NCBI GenBank assembly: GCA_963710975.1
Contig: CAVQCG010000004.1
Coordinates: 889,621-953,620 of the forward strand
Source: JBBQXH01 sp963710975
GTDB taxonomy: Bacteria; Actinomycetota; Thermoleophilia; Gaiellales; Gaiellaceae
Reading direction: 5' to 3'
DNA length: 64,000 bases
A program made the translations under genes and the position numbers. Positions 35,669-45,569 of this stretch are shown one piece after another. Position 1 is the first letter of the stretch. The number at the start of each line of letters is the position of its first letter. The notes below the pieces were generated by a model. The model saw only the letters and a program-made list of their open reading frames with translations, was not told the DNA's origin and did no database searches.

Positions 35669-36016
35669 TCAGGCTGCCGTTGCGGGCCGGACGCGCTCGA
35701 GCGCAGTGACGAGAGCGTCCTCGAGCTCGACGAGCGAGAAGGGCTTCAGCAGGTAGGAGACCGGCTCGAGGGACAGCGCGCCCTCCGAAGGCGGATAGAT
35801 GCTGACGCATACGACAGCGGATCCGTGGGCCTCGCGAACGGCACGTGCAACCGACAGCGCGTTGCCATCCGCAGGCTCGAGCAGCACGACGTCGGCTACC
35901 GGAAGGTCGACGGTTGCGTCCGGCATGACGATCGGCTCGTGTCCCAGCCTGCGTACGATTCGCAGCAGCAAGTCGCGGACTTCAGGGTGGGGCTCGAGAA
36001 TGAGGATCTCCGCCAT
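35669..36016 (-). CDS. Stand-alone pseudo-receiver protein (phospho-acceptor Asp replaced by Glu)
   Basis: 115 residues, one CheY-like domain. The first strand ILILEPHPEVRDLLL has one acidic residue instead of the usual pair. The phospho-acceptor position reads DVVLLEPADGN (Glu instead of Asp). The switch Ser/Thr (VVCVSIY) and Lys (YLLKPFSL) remain. Glu in place of Asp often mimics the phosphorylated state, so this may be locked active or phosphorylation-independent. It is divergent from a complete response regulator gene 60 bases away and could act on it, which is inference from position. Confidence 0.75.
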   Translation of the reverse strand: MAEILILEPHPEVRDLLLRIVRRLGHEPIVMPDATVDLPVADVVLLEPADGNALSVARAVREAHGSAVVCVSIYPPSEGALSLEPVSYLLKPFSLVELEDALVTALERVRPATAA

Positions 36017-36076
36017 CGATTGAAATTGTCGGCCTGCCAAGGAGGGAATCGCCCCTCCTTTCGGTATGAGAAGCGT

Positions 36077-36787
36077 ATGAAGCAACCTCAGGTCCTCGTG
36101 GTCGACGACGACGCCGACATCAGGACCCTCCTCCGAGAGCTGTTCCAGCGCGCCGGCTACGCCGTCACCGAAGCTTCGGACGGCCGGGCCGGCCTGCGCG
36201 CTCTCTACGCAGCGCAGCCCGACATCGTGCTCCTCGACGTCGGCATGCCCGATCTCGACGGGTGGCAGACACTCGAGCGGATTCGTGATCTCAGCGACGT
36301 GCCGGTCGTCATGCTCACCGCCCGCGCCAGCGAGCTCGAGAAGGTTCGCGGCCTGAAGTCCGGCGCGGACGACTACGTCACGAAACCCTTCGGGCGCCAG
36401 GAGCTCCTCGCTCGTGTGCAGGCCCTCCTTCGGCGGTCCGAAGGCAAGCGGGCCGACACCCGCGAGTCCTACTCGGACGCGCTCGTCAGCGTCGATTTCA
36501 CGCAGCGCCAGGTGAGCCTTGGCGGTACGAACCTGACGCTCACCCCACTCGAGTTCAAGCTCCTCGGCGCATTCGTCTCCCACCCGAATCAGGTGCTCTC
36601 ACAGGAGCAGCTGCTCGAGCTCGCCTGGGGTGATTCGGGCGCCGCCTCCCGCGACCAGGTGAAGCTCTACGTCGGCTACCTGAGGCGGAAGCTCGGCGAC
36701 CACGGAGACGAGCTCGTCGAGACAATTCGTGGCTTCGGCTACCGGTACCGGCCTCCCGGGAATGCCGGGGAAACGCCGTCCACCTAG
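36077..36787 (+). CDS. OmpR-family response regulator
   Basis: 236 residues. Receiver with VLVVDDDADI, IVLLDVGMPDLDGW, PVVMLTARASELEKVRGL and YVTKPFGRQEL (all key residues present); C-terminal winged helix with TPLEFKLLGAFVSHPNQVLS and the recognition-helix region DQVKLYVGYLRRKLG. ATG at 36077 is preceded by GAGAAGC. No kinase gene adjoins it; the neighbour is the divergent pseudo-receiver. Confidence 0.9.
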   Translation: MKQPQVLVVDDDADIRTLLRELFQRAGYAVTEASDGRAGLRALYAAQPDIVLLDVGMPDLDGWQTLERIRDLSDVPVVMLTARASELEKVRGLKSGADDYVTKPFGRQELLARVQALLRRSEGKRADTRESYSDALVSVDFTQRQVSLGGTNLTLTPLEFKLLGAFVSHPNQVLSQEQLLELAWGDSGAASRDQVKLYVGYLRRKLGDHGDELVETIRGFGYRYRPPGNAGETPST

Positions 36788-36818
36788 TCGAGACGAGCGC
36801 CTCTCGCGTGCGTGCTCG

Positions 36819-37094
36819 CTAGGGGAGCGTGTTGTGAACCGGGAGGATCTCGGGTGTGCCCGGATCGATTCCGACCTCGGCCAGAATCGGCATCAGGGTC
36901 TTCCCGAACGCCTCGAGCTTCTCCTGGGATTCCCAGATCTCGCTGACCTTGAGGTTCCCGTCCGTCCCGAAACAGCAGTGGAAGATGCTTCCATCGGGCC
37001 CGGAGTCACCAAGCACTTCATTTATCCGGCGAATGGTTTCGTCGTACTGCGCCGCCGTCAGCGATACAGGTGACCACCGAACGAGGATGCTCAT
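36819..37094 (-). CDS. Small dimeric alpha-beta-barrel-like protein
   Basis: 91 residues: MSILVRWSPVSLTAAQYDET, INEVLGDSGPDGSIFHCCFG, LKVSEIWESQEKLEAFGKTL, MPILAEVGIDPGTPEILPVH. The pattern of two strand-helix-strand halves with SEIWES is that of the ABM/DUF-type ferredoxin-like superfamily (small dimers). Start ATG at 37094, with GGAGG 7 bases upstream, preferred over TTG 37100. Function unknown. Confidence 0.65.
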   Translation of the reverse strand: MSILVRWSPVSLTAAQYDETIRRINEVLGDSGPDGSIFHCCFGTDGNLKVSEIWESQEKLEAFGKTLMPILAEVGIDPGTPEILPVHNTLP

Positions 37095-37171
37095 GCCCAA
37101 CCTCCTGTACTAGGGATGGCACGATCATAGGCGCTCGAAGGGCTGGCCGCAGCCGTCTCTGGTCAGATCGG

Positions 37172-37777
37172 TCAGGAGCCGAGTCTGCCCTGTGCCTGCG
37201 CACGCTCGAGAACGCCGTCCGGCATCGGGACGCCGGGGGCCTGCCCGTCCACCAGGTAGTGGACGAAGACGTAGAGCAGCGGGGCCCATGAGGACTCGAG
37301 CCGCAGGACCGGCATGCCGGAAGGCTGAAGCTGAACCGCGGGTATCCCGTTCCCGCCCGATGTCATCTGTAACGGCCCGGTCTCCGCATACCAGAGCGAT
37401 TCGATCTTCCCCTTCGCCGTCACGGCGAGTCGCTGGCTCGTCACGACGACGTCCGCCGAGCCCAGGTCGTGCCAGCGTGGAACCGCTGCCTTCTCGGCCT
37501 TGGCCTTTTGCGACCTGTTGTGCGCGAAACTCGCGGCGCCGGTCACAGCGAGCCCGACCGGCCCGCCGAAGAGGAGGAACGACTTTCGATACTGGGCGTT
37601 CTCGCCGAAGTAGCCGACGACGTGAACCGGGGCGATGTGCGCGTGCGCTACTTCGCCCGGGCCGAGCCGAACCTGGGACTGCTCCTGTGGCAGCGCCGCC
37701 CCGCCCGCGAGGGCTGCAGCCCACTGGTATGCATTCAAATACCCCTCGTCGTAGGCGCTCCAGGCGGCCACGTTCAC
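37172..37777 (-). CDS. Hypothetical protein
   Basis: 201 residues from GTG 37777 (VNVAAWSAYDEGYLNAYQWA); TTG 37795 is an alternative. The middle GEVAHAHIAPVHVVGYFGEN and KSFLLFGGPVGLAVTGAASF, then SADVVVTSQRLAVTAKGKIE with WYAETGPLQ, resembles proteins with a PH-like domain that read out an unknown signal. There is one weak hydrophobic segment and no signal peptide. No family is recognised. The next upstream gene is the glycosyltransferase, 40 bases away on the same strand. Confidence 0.5.
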   Translation of the reverse strand: MNVAAWSAYDEGYLNAYQWAAALAGGAALPQEQSQVRLGPGEVAHAHIAPVHVVGYFGENAQYRKSFLLFGGPVGLAVTGAASFAHNRSQKAKAEKAAVPRWHDLGSADVVVTSQRLAVTAKGKIESLWYAETGPLQMTSGGNGIPAVQLQPSGMPVLRLESSWAPLLYVFVHYLVDGQAPGVPMPDGVLERAQAQGRLGS

Positions 37778-37816
37778 GGCCGCTGAGGGTAGCAAACGCC
37801 CGCTTGCCCCGGACGT

Positions 37817-39244
37817 CTACTGCCCGGGCGCCGCTCCCGGAGTCGAGGCGTAGCCGATGCCCTTGCGCTTGTGGACGCCCCAGTCCTTCCTGCCGCGGGC
37901 GAGGTCGACGTACGCGAGCGCCCGCCAGAACGTGACGAGCTGCCGGTAACCGAAATTCTCCAGAACCGAGTAGGTCAGCATCCGGGTGACGTCCATGCCC
38001 GAGCGATGACGCCGGAAGCTGAACTCCTCGAGCGCGAGGGCAGAGACGGACAGCAGCACGCCGAGCAGGATCGCGACGATCGCGAACGCGATCAGGTACG
38101 TGACCGAGAGCATCCCGAGGATCACCGCGATCGGGAGGGCGACGTAGCCGAGGAACTCGATGACGGGGCCGAGAAGCTCGAAGAGCATGAAATACGGCAT
38201 GCCGAACATGCCGAGCAGGCCGTAGCGAGGGTTGAACGTCAGCTTCCGATGGCACCAGAGCGTCTCGGCAAGGCCGCGCTGCCAGCGCCGACGCTGCCGC
38301 GACAGCGTGCGCATATCCTCGGGAGCCTCGGTCCAGCAGACGGGGTCCGGTACGAACTCGATCCTGTAGTCCTCGCCCCGCTCGCGGAGATGCCGGTGCA
38401 GGCGAACGACGAGCTCCATGTCCTCGCCCACCGTGCCCGTCGAGTAGCCGCCGACCGCCTCCACGAGCGAACGCCGGAACAGCCCGAACGCGCCGGAGAT
38501 GATCAGCAGCGACTGGAGCTTGCTCCAGCCGACCCTCCCCACGAGAAACGCACGGAAGTACTCGACCGTCTGAAGCGTGGCGAGGCGGCTCTTCGGCAGA
38601 CCCACCTCGATCACCCGACCATGCTCGATGGTGCACCCGTTGGCGATCCGGACGATTCCGCCGGTCGCAGCGACGAGGTCGGGCTCGTCGAGCAGGGGCT
38701 TGGCGACCCGGAGCAGCGCGTCCTCCTCGAGAATCGCGTCTGCATCGACCGCACAGACGTACGGGAACCGAGCCGCGTTGACACCGGCGTTGAGCGCGTC
38801 TGCCTTCCCTCCGTTGTCCTTGTCGATCACGATCAGGCCCGGATTCGAACGCGAGACGAAGACACCACGGATGGCCTCGCACGGGATGCTCCCACGCATC
38901 GCCTTCCGTACCGGGACGAGCTCGAAGGCCGTCTCGAGCCGAGCGAGGGTCGTGTCCGTCGAGCCGTCGTTGATCACGATGACCTCGAACTCCGGGTACC
39001 GGAGCGAGAGGAGCGAGCGAACACTCTCGACGACACCGGCCTCCTCGTTGTAGCCGGGCAAGAGGATCGAGATCGGCGGCGTCAGCGGCGATGCAAAGGC
39101 CTCTGCCTCAGCCGAGTAGGAGCGCTCCCGCAAGTAGCTCGTCAAGCTCCTCCAGGCGATCATCGTGAACCCGAGGTAGATCGCGTTGAGCAGCGCGAAG
39201 TACGTGATCGTGACGAGCCCGAAGATCTCGATCGCGTGCCTCAT
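37817..39244 (-). CDS. Membrane glycosyltransferase, family 2 (processive polysaccharide synthase-like)
   Basis: 475 residues. N-terminal TM (IFGLVTITYFALLNAIYLGF), catalytic GT-A domain with PISILLPGYNEEAGVVESVR, VIVINDGSTD, VCAVDADAILE, TVGEDMELVVRLH and the processivity motif RQRRRWQRGL (QxxRW), then 3-4 C-terminal TM helices. This is the plan of beta-linked polysaccharide synthases such as PgaC or cellulose synthase; the sugar cannot be told. Its ATG at 39244 overlaps the stop of the HEAT-repeat gene (ATGA). It is the last enzyme of the kinase-receiver-HEAT-GT cluster. Confidence 0.85.
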   Translation of the reverse strand: MRHAIEIFGLVTITYFALLNAIYLGFTMIAWRSLTSYLRERSYSAEAEAFASPLTPPISILLPGYNEEAGVVESVRSLLSLRYPEFEVIVINDGSTDTTLARLETAFELVPVRKAMRGSIPCEAIRGVFVSRSNPGLIVIDKDNGGKADALNAGVNAARFPYVCAVDADAILEEDALLRVAKPLLDEPDLVAATGGIVRIANGCTIEHGRVIEVGLPKSRLATLQTVEYFRAFLVGRVGWSKLQSLLIISGAFGLFRRSLVEAVGGYSTGTVGEDMELVVRLHRHLRERGEDYRIEFVPDPVCWTEAPEDMRTLSRQRRRWQRGLAETLWCHRKLTFNPRYGLLGMFGMPYFMLFELLGPVIEFLGYVALPIAVILGMLSVTYLIAFAIVAILLGVLLSVSALALEEFSFRRHRSGMDVTRMLTYSVLENFGYRQLVTFWRALAYVDLARGRKDWGVHKRKGIGYASTPGAAPGQ

Positions 39245-40259
39245 CGGGCTCGCAACGCGAGGAGATCCGATTCCTCGACCAGGTGCGGCCCAGCGCCGGG
39301 GACGGCGGCCTCGACCACGAACACGAGTGGGGTCGATCCGCGCGAGCGCCCGCGCTGCCGACTGGGCGGCGGAAAAGCGGTCATCGCGTGCCTGTGCCAC
39401 GAGATCGTCCGCGGCAGCTGCATCGCCGATCATGCCCAGACCGATCGCGGCCGTCGCCCTGACGAATGTGATGCGATCGTGCAGGGCTTCCTGGAGCCCC
39501 GTCGCCGCGTCGTCAGCGCCCAGCCTGCCGAGCGCCCGGCAGGCCTTGGCCCTCACCTCGGCCGCCGGATCCTGGACCCGTCCGAGGAGCAGGACGCCGT
39601 CACTCGCATGCCCTAGCAGACCGACCAGCTCGACTGCTCGCGCACGAGCGCCCTCGTCCTCGTCGTCGACCAGCTGACGGAGATCCGGGAGTGCCGCGGG
39701 CCCGATCGCCAAGGAGGGCCTGTGCGGCGACCGCACGCGGAACCGACCCGGACACGAGCGCCCGGACGAGTGGCTCCACGGCCTCGGGCGACCCGAGCTT
39801 GCCAAGGCTTCGGGCCGCGGCCCCACGCACGTCCAGCGCCCTGTCGTTCAAGCACGAGAGCAGCGCCGGCACGGCAGCCCGCGACCCCATGTCCCCGAGC
39901 GTGTACGCGGCAGTCGCCCGCCGCCAGGTCGTGCGATCCTTCGTGTGGGAGAGCTCCCGGAAGACGTGACCGTTCCGCTCGAAGAACGTCGCGATGTTAC
40001 GGCGCGAGGCCCCCGTGAGCTGATGGCTGTAGCGTCCGAGCATCGCCGCGAGCACCTGCGACTCCCGCTCGTCGAGATCGGTCACGTCGACGCGTTCGCC
40101 GTCGATCAGCGCGAAGGCGATCGGACGCAGCTCGGGCTCGAGCGTGCGCCGGCGCCGCTCCTCGCGTGCGAGGTACAGCCGCCGGCAGGCGAGCACGGTG
40201 ATGAACAGCGCTCCCACCGCAAACAGCGCGAGCGCCGTCAGGGCCAGGATCTTGCCCAT
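39241..40259 (-). CDS. Membrane-anchored HEAT-repeat protein, two apparent frameshifts
   Basis: About 339 residues: an N-terminal TM (ILALTALALFAVGALFITVL), a linker, then a series of HEAT/PBS repeats such as RAAVPALLSCLNDRALDVRG, AVEPLVRALVSGSVPRAVAA, ALPDLRQLVDDEDEGARARA, ADDAATGLQEALHDRITFVR. The frame changes at about 39708 (extra G in CTTGGCGATC) and about 39325 (extra C in a run of four). The span is two bases over a multiple of three, and the last residues LVEESDLLALRAR then stop in an ATGA overlap with the glycosyltransferase gene. Likely a scaffold for the synthase next door; that is inference. Confidence 0.72.
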
Positions 40260-40261
40260 GG

Positions 40262-40696
40262 CTAGCCGCGGCCGAGGATGGCCTGGACTCGGGCGCGAAG
40301 CTCCTGCGGGCTGAACGGCTTCTTGATGTAGTCGTCCGCACCCGCCTCGAAGCCCCGGGCGATATCCGCCTCCTGGACACGCGCGGTGAGCAGGAGAATC
40401 GGCATACGGCGACCGCTCTCGGTAGCGCGGATCCGCTCGGTCACCTCGAGGCCCGTGAGCTTCGGCATCATCACGTCGAGGACCGCAAGATCCGGAGACT
40501 GCTGGAGTACGGCTTCGAGAGCCCGCTCCCCGTCAGGTGCGGTGATGATCCGGTAGCCGGCTTTCCCGAGGCGGAACGCGACAAGCGCGAGGATGTCCTC
40601 GTCGTCGTCCGCGATCAGGACGAGCGGAACCGCATCTTCGGCGATCTGCGCCACGCACTCCGTATCGGCACTCGACGATGCTGACTCAAGCGTCAT
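40262..40696 (-). CDS. Single-domain response regulator (CheY-like)
   Basis: 144 residues: a receiver with an N-terminal extension of about 25 residues. VLIADDDEDILALVA, LAVLDVMMPKLTGL, MPILLLTARVQEADI and YIKKPFSPQELRARV carry the full set of receiver residues. It has no output domain. Its start lies 11 bases inside the 3' end of the large histidine kinase gene, so it is the kinase's likely partner and a phosphotransfer element between that kinase and the HEAT/glycosyltransferase genes. Confidence 0.88.
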   Translation of the reverse strand: MTLESASSSADTECVAQIAEDAVPLVLIADDDEDILALVAFRLGKAGYRIITAPDGERALEAVLQQSPDLAVLDVMMPKLTGLEVTERIRATESGRRMPILLLTARVQEADIARGFEAGADDYIKKPFSPQELRARVQAILGRG

Positions 40697-43600
40697 TCGG
40701 GGGGTTCCGTGCTTCCTCGGCGGGCAGGTCGACGATGAAGGTCGTTCCCTTCCCGGGCTCGCTCTCCACGGCGATCGTCCCGCCGTGCGCCTCGGCGATC
40801 GCCTTCGTGATGGTCAGGCCGAGCCCGGTGCCCTGGATCGCCCAATGCGTCGCGCCCTCCGTGCGATAGAAGCGCTCGAAGAGGCGCTCGAGCTCGTCCG
40901 CTGAGAGTCCCATGCCCGTGTCTGAGACCTGCACCACGCGGTGGCCGTTCTGACTCACGAGCCGGACAGCAACCCGTCCACCCGCTCCGGTGAACTTGAT
41001 GGCGTTCGAGACGAGATTGTCGAGAAGCTGGGCAAGCCGCGTACGGTCGCCCTCGAGCGCCGTAGGATCGCGAGCGTCGAGGCTGAGCTCGATCGCCTTC
41101 TCCGCCGCACGAGGGCGCGCCGCCTCGATGCAGTCGCGAGCCAGTCCGACGAGGTCGACAGTCTCGCGGTCGATGACCAGCTTGCCAGCCTCGATCTGGG
41201 CGACGAAGAGCAGATCGCCGACGAGGCGCAGCAGGCGCTGAGAGTTCCGTTCGACGATGGAGAGGAAGTTGCGCTGGTCGTCGGTCACCGCGCCGGCCTC
41301 GCCGTCGAGGATCAGCTCCAGGTAGCCGAGGATCGACGTGAGCGGCGTCCGGAGCTCGTGCGAGACGAGAGCCACGAACTCGTCCTTCATCAGATCGAGC
41401 TCGACGAGGCGCTCGTTCTGGGCCTCGAGCGCTTCCCGCGCTTCCTGCTCGGCGCGAAGGAGTCGCTCTCGCTCGGCCTCGGCTCGCTTCCGGTCCGTGA
41501 TGTCCTCCGAGATCCCGAGGAGGTAGATCGGCGTCCCGTCCTCGCCGAGGATCGGAACCTTGCGCGTGTGGAGCGAGCGCTTCCCGCCGTCCCTGGTCTC
41601 GATCGGCTCGTCCGGGATGTCGACGAGCTGCTTGCCGCCCAGCACCTCGGTGTCCTTGGCGATGAAGAAGTCCGCCTGGTCGGGCGGGAAGAAATCTCGG
41701 TCGCCCTTGCCGATCAGCTCGTCACGCGAGTACCCCCACATCTCCTCGGCTGCCCTGTTGACGCGGACGAACCGGAGTTCCTCGGCGTCCTTCACGAAGA
41801 GCGGTGTCGGGATGTGCTCGACGACGGAGTCGAGCAGCGCCTGCGTACGCACCCGCTCGTCCTGCGTGCGCTTCTGATCGGTGACGTCGAAGATGACACC
41901 GTCCAGCCACAGGAGCGAGCCGTCGGGATCGTAGACCGGCCGGCCCTCCTCCGAGACCCAGCGCACCGAGCCGTCTGCGTGTGTGATCCGGTACTCGATC
42001 GAGAACGGCTCGCCGACCGCGAGCGCGTCACTGACTGCTCGCGCGACGTCTTGCCGGTCGTCGTCGTGGATGATCCCGGCGTAGGTTCGAGTGGCATTGC
42101 CGATGAACTCGTCCGCGCCGTACCCGGCCAGGGTCTCGATCGCGTCGCTCATGAACGACATCGTCCATTCGCCGTCGGGCGCGCACCGGTAGATGACGCC
42201 CGGAACGTTCGCCACGAGCGTGCGGAACCGCTCCTCGCTCTCGCGCAGTGCAGCCTCGGAGCGCTTCTGCTCGCTGATGTCGGCGAGCATGGCCACCATC
42301 CCGACGGTCTTCCCGTCGGCGCCGCGTAGAGGCCCCGACGAGATGCTCACGTGAATCGCCGAGTCGTCTGCCCGGCGCCGAACCGTTTCGGCATTCCGCC
42401 ATGACCTGCCATTGAGGGCGCTCTCGATCGCCTTGCGGAACGGTGCTTCGTCCTCCGGCCGCAGAATCGGATTCGGGTGGCCGACCACCTGCGCCGCGGG
42501 CCAGCCGAAGGTTCGCTCGGCAGCGTCGTTCCAGCTCGTCACGAGGCCGTTCCGATCGAAGGTCACGATTGCCAGCGGCGAGGAGTCGATGATCGCGCGG
42601 AGTGCATTGGTTGCTTCCTCGAGGGCCGCTTCAGCACGCCGCCGTTCCGTGACGTCGGTCAGCATCGCCACCGCACCGATGACGGCACCCTGCGCGCCTC
42701 GCAGCGGTGCCTTCGAGTACCGCACGTCGATGATCGCCCCGTCCTTGCGGACCCTCGTGCCCTCTGCGTCGGACAGCGCCTCGCCTTCGACGATCCTGGA
42801 TCGGATCGACGCATCCTCGTCGTCGCCCATATGGGGCACAGGCTTGCCGAGCACCTCGTCCGCGGTCCAGCCGAGCATCGCCTCGGCAGCGGGGTTCCAG
42901 CCGGTGACGCATCCGTCGAGGTCGGAGGTCACGATCGCGACCGGCGACCCCTGGACGAGTGCCTCGAGCATCTGGGTCGTCTCCCGAAGCGCCCGCTGCA
43001 CTCGCTCACGCTCGGTCACGTCGAAAGCGACGCCTCCCACGTAGCCGCTGCCGGCTGGATCCTCGAACGGGAACTTGAGCGTCAACACCGTGCGCTCGTC
43101 ACCCGCCGCTGTGGTGAGCGGTTCGAGCTGCTGCAGTGGCTCGCTGCTCTCCCGGACGACATCGTCGGCGGCCCGGTAGGCCTCCGCGACCTCGCGAGGG
43201 TAGAGGTCGAAGTCAGTCAGCCCGATGATCTCGTCGACCGGACGCCCCGCGACCGCTTCCCAACTCTCGTTGACGTACACGTAGCGACCGCTGTCGTCCT
43301 TCATGAACGCCAGTGCCTGGCTGTTGTTCATGAAGGCCGTGAAGCGAGCCTCGCTTTCGCGTAGCGCGTCCTCGACGCGCTTCTGATCCGTGACGTCGGA
43401 CGCGATGGAGGTCATCCCGACGATGTCGCCGTCCGCGTTGCGCAGCGGGGCCGATGCGGCCGAGATGATGATCTCTCTGCCGTCCTTCCGCCGACGACGG
43501 AGCTCCGTGCTGCTCCACGACTCACCCGCAAGTCCGCGCTGGAGGTAGCCGAGGAACTCCTCGCGCCGCTCGCCGGGCACGAACGGGTTGAAGCGACCGA

Positions 43601-45463
43601 CTGCCTCCTCGGCCGTCCAGCCGAAGATGCGCTCGGCCGCCTTGCTCCAGAGGATCACCCTCCCGCCAGGGTCGAACCCCATGATCGCAGCGGGGGACGC
43701 GGTGACGACGGCCTCGAGCGTCTCGGTCGCCTCGCCGAGAGAGCGCGCGGCCCGCTGACGGCGGATCGCCTCGCCGAAGATGCCTGCAGCCGCTCGCAGT
43801 GCCTCGATCTCACCGTCGGTCCACACGCGCTCGCGCTCGCACTCGTCGAACCCGACGAAGCCACCCCAGCCTCCGTCGACGGCTATCGGGACGATCAGGA
43901 TCGATCGCACGCCCTGCCGAGTCAGCTCGTCCCTCGCCGGCCCTGCGACGTCACGGACATGCGCGTGGACGATCCGCCCGGCCGACAGGGATGAGACCCA
44001 GTCCTGGAATCCGTTCGCCGCCAGGTCGAAGGCTTCGAGAGCCGGGTCGTCGATGAGTGAGACGATCCCCTCGGCCACCCACTCGCAGCGCTGCGACACG
44101 ACCGCGGAGTCGCGTGACGTCGAAAGCCTTTCGAAGACGTATGCGCGGCTGGCGGCGGCGGCTTCGCCCAGCCCGCTCAGGTCGACCTCGTCGAGCGAGC
44201 TGGTACGGAGGAGCTGCTCCGCGAGGCTTGCTACCGCCTCGAGGACCGATTCGCGCCGCACCAGAGCTTCTTCTGCCTCCTTGCGATCGGAGATGTCCGT
44301 CCCGATGCCGATGTACCCGGCAAGCGTCCCGTCGGACGAGACACGTGGCCTGGCGCGATCCTCGATCCAGCGGTAGGCGCCGTCATGACGTCGCAGGCGA
44401 TACAGCGCCTGCCACGGCTTGCGCTCGCGAATTGCGTCGAGATAGGAGTCGAGCGCGGTCTCCACGTCGTCCGGGTGGACGCTGTCGACCCAACCGAACC
44501 CGAGCTCCTGTTCCGCTGTGACGACCGGTGAAATCGAGCCATCCCCTCGAGAAGTAGGTGACGCGACCCTGCTCGTCCGTCGTCCAGATCAGGACAGGCG
44601 CGTCGTCGGCCATCGACCTGAATCGCTCTTCGCTCTCGCGGAGCGCCTCCTCTGTCGCCTTGCGCTCCGTGATGTCGAGCAGGTAGCCCTGGTCGTAGAG
44701 CGGCAGCGCCGTGCTGGTCGTGGACGGCGAGCGACTCGTCCCTGAACCACACGATCCGCCCGTCCTGCGCGACCAGACGGTACTCGGACGCGAACCGATC
44801 ACCTGACGCGTGGGCCTCGGCAACCTCTCGCAGGACGCGGTCCCTGTCGTCCGGATGGAGGACCTTCACGAAGAGCTCGGGATCGCCTGTCCACTCCTCG
44901 ACCGTGTAGCCGAGCAGGGACTCGATCTGCGGACTCGTGTAGATGTTGGAGCTGAGCGCGTCGATCGCATCGATGTAGGTGACGAGCGGCAGCTGCTCGA
45001 CGAGCGTTCGATAGCGCGCCTCGGCTTCCTGAAGCCCCTCCTCCACCCGTTTGCGCGCGTCGATGTCCTCGATCGTGGCGACGACGAACTCCGGTCGTCC
45101 CTGCTCGTCACGCACGAGGGCGGTATTGACGTTTCCCCAGACGACGCTGCCGTCCTTGCGGACGTAGCGCTTCTCCATCTGGTAGCGGTCCCGGCGCCCG
45201 GCGACCAGCTCACCGAGCAGTGAGAGGTTTGCGTCGATGTCGTCGCGATGGGTGATCGCGCCGATGCTCATGCCCTCGAGCTCGGCCGCCGTGTAGCCGA
45301 GCATCTCCTGGAGCTCGCGGTTCGTCCGGACAAGACGGGCGTCGATGTCCGCCACCGCGATGCCGACCGCGACCGACTCGACGATCGCCCGGAAGAGCCG
45401 GTCGTCGCTCCCCCGAGGCGTGCCCGGACGCTCGCCCCGCTGCAGGCTTGTCACAGGAGTCAT
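40686..45463 (-). CDS. Large multi-PAS sensor histidine kinase, two apparent frameshifts
   Basis: About 1,590 residues and soluble; no TM seen. I count nine PAS domains plus one GAF-like domain (between PAS 3 and 4, with WVAEGIVSLIDDPALEAFDL), followed by HisKA (LMKDEFVALVSHELRTPLTS, phospho-accepting His) and the ATPase domain (NLVSNAIKF, VSDTGMGLS, GTGLGLTITKAIAEAHGG). Typical PAS starts are FRAIVESVAVGIAVADIDA, LVEQLPLVTYIDAID, MADDAPVLIWTTDEQG, ASPAAIMGFDPGG, MNNSQALAFMKDD and HIPTPLFVKDAEE. Frame changes near 44733 and 44520 each need one base removed, and the span is two over a multiple of three. Confidence 0.85.
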
Positions 45464-45569
45464 ATCGGCGCGAGGAGTGGAGTCTTGAGCCGAAGTCAGA
45501 ACCCGTGGGCGACCTGACGCAGGCCTTGTCGCTCGACGGCGGGCAGGCTTTCGCCTGGCCCGTGTCGTG

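Noticed and set aside
37125..38882. 585-codon minus-strand frame in another phase of the glycosyltransferase
   Set aside because: Arg-rich translation; the true frame with GT2 motifs runs through the same bases.
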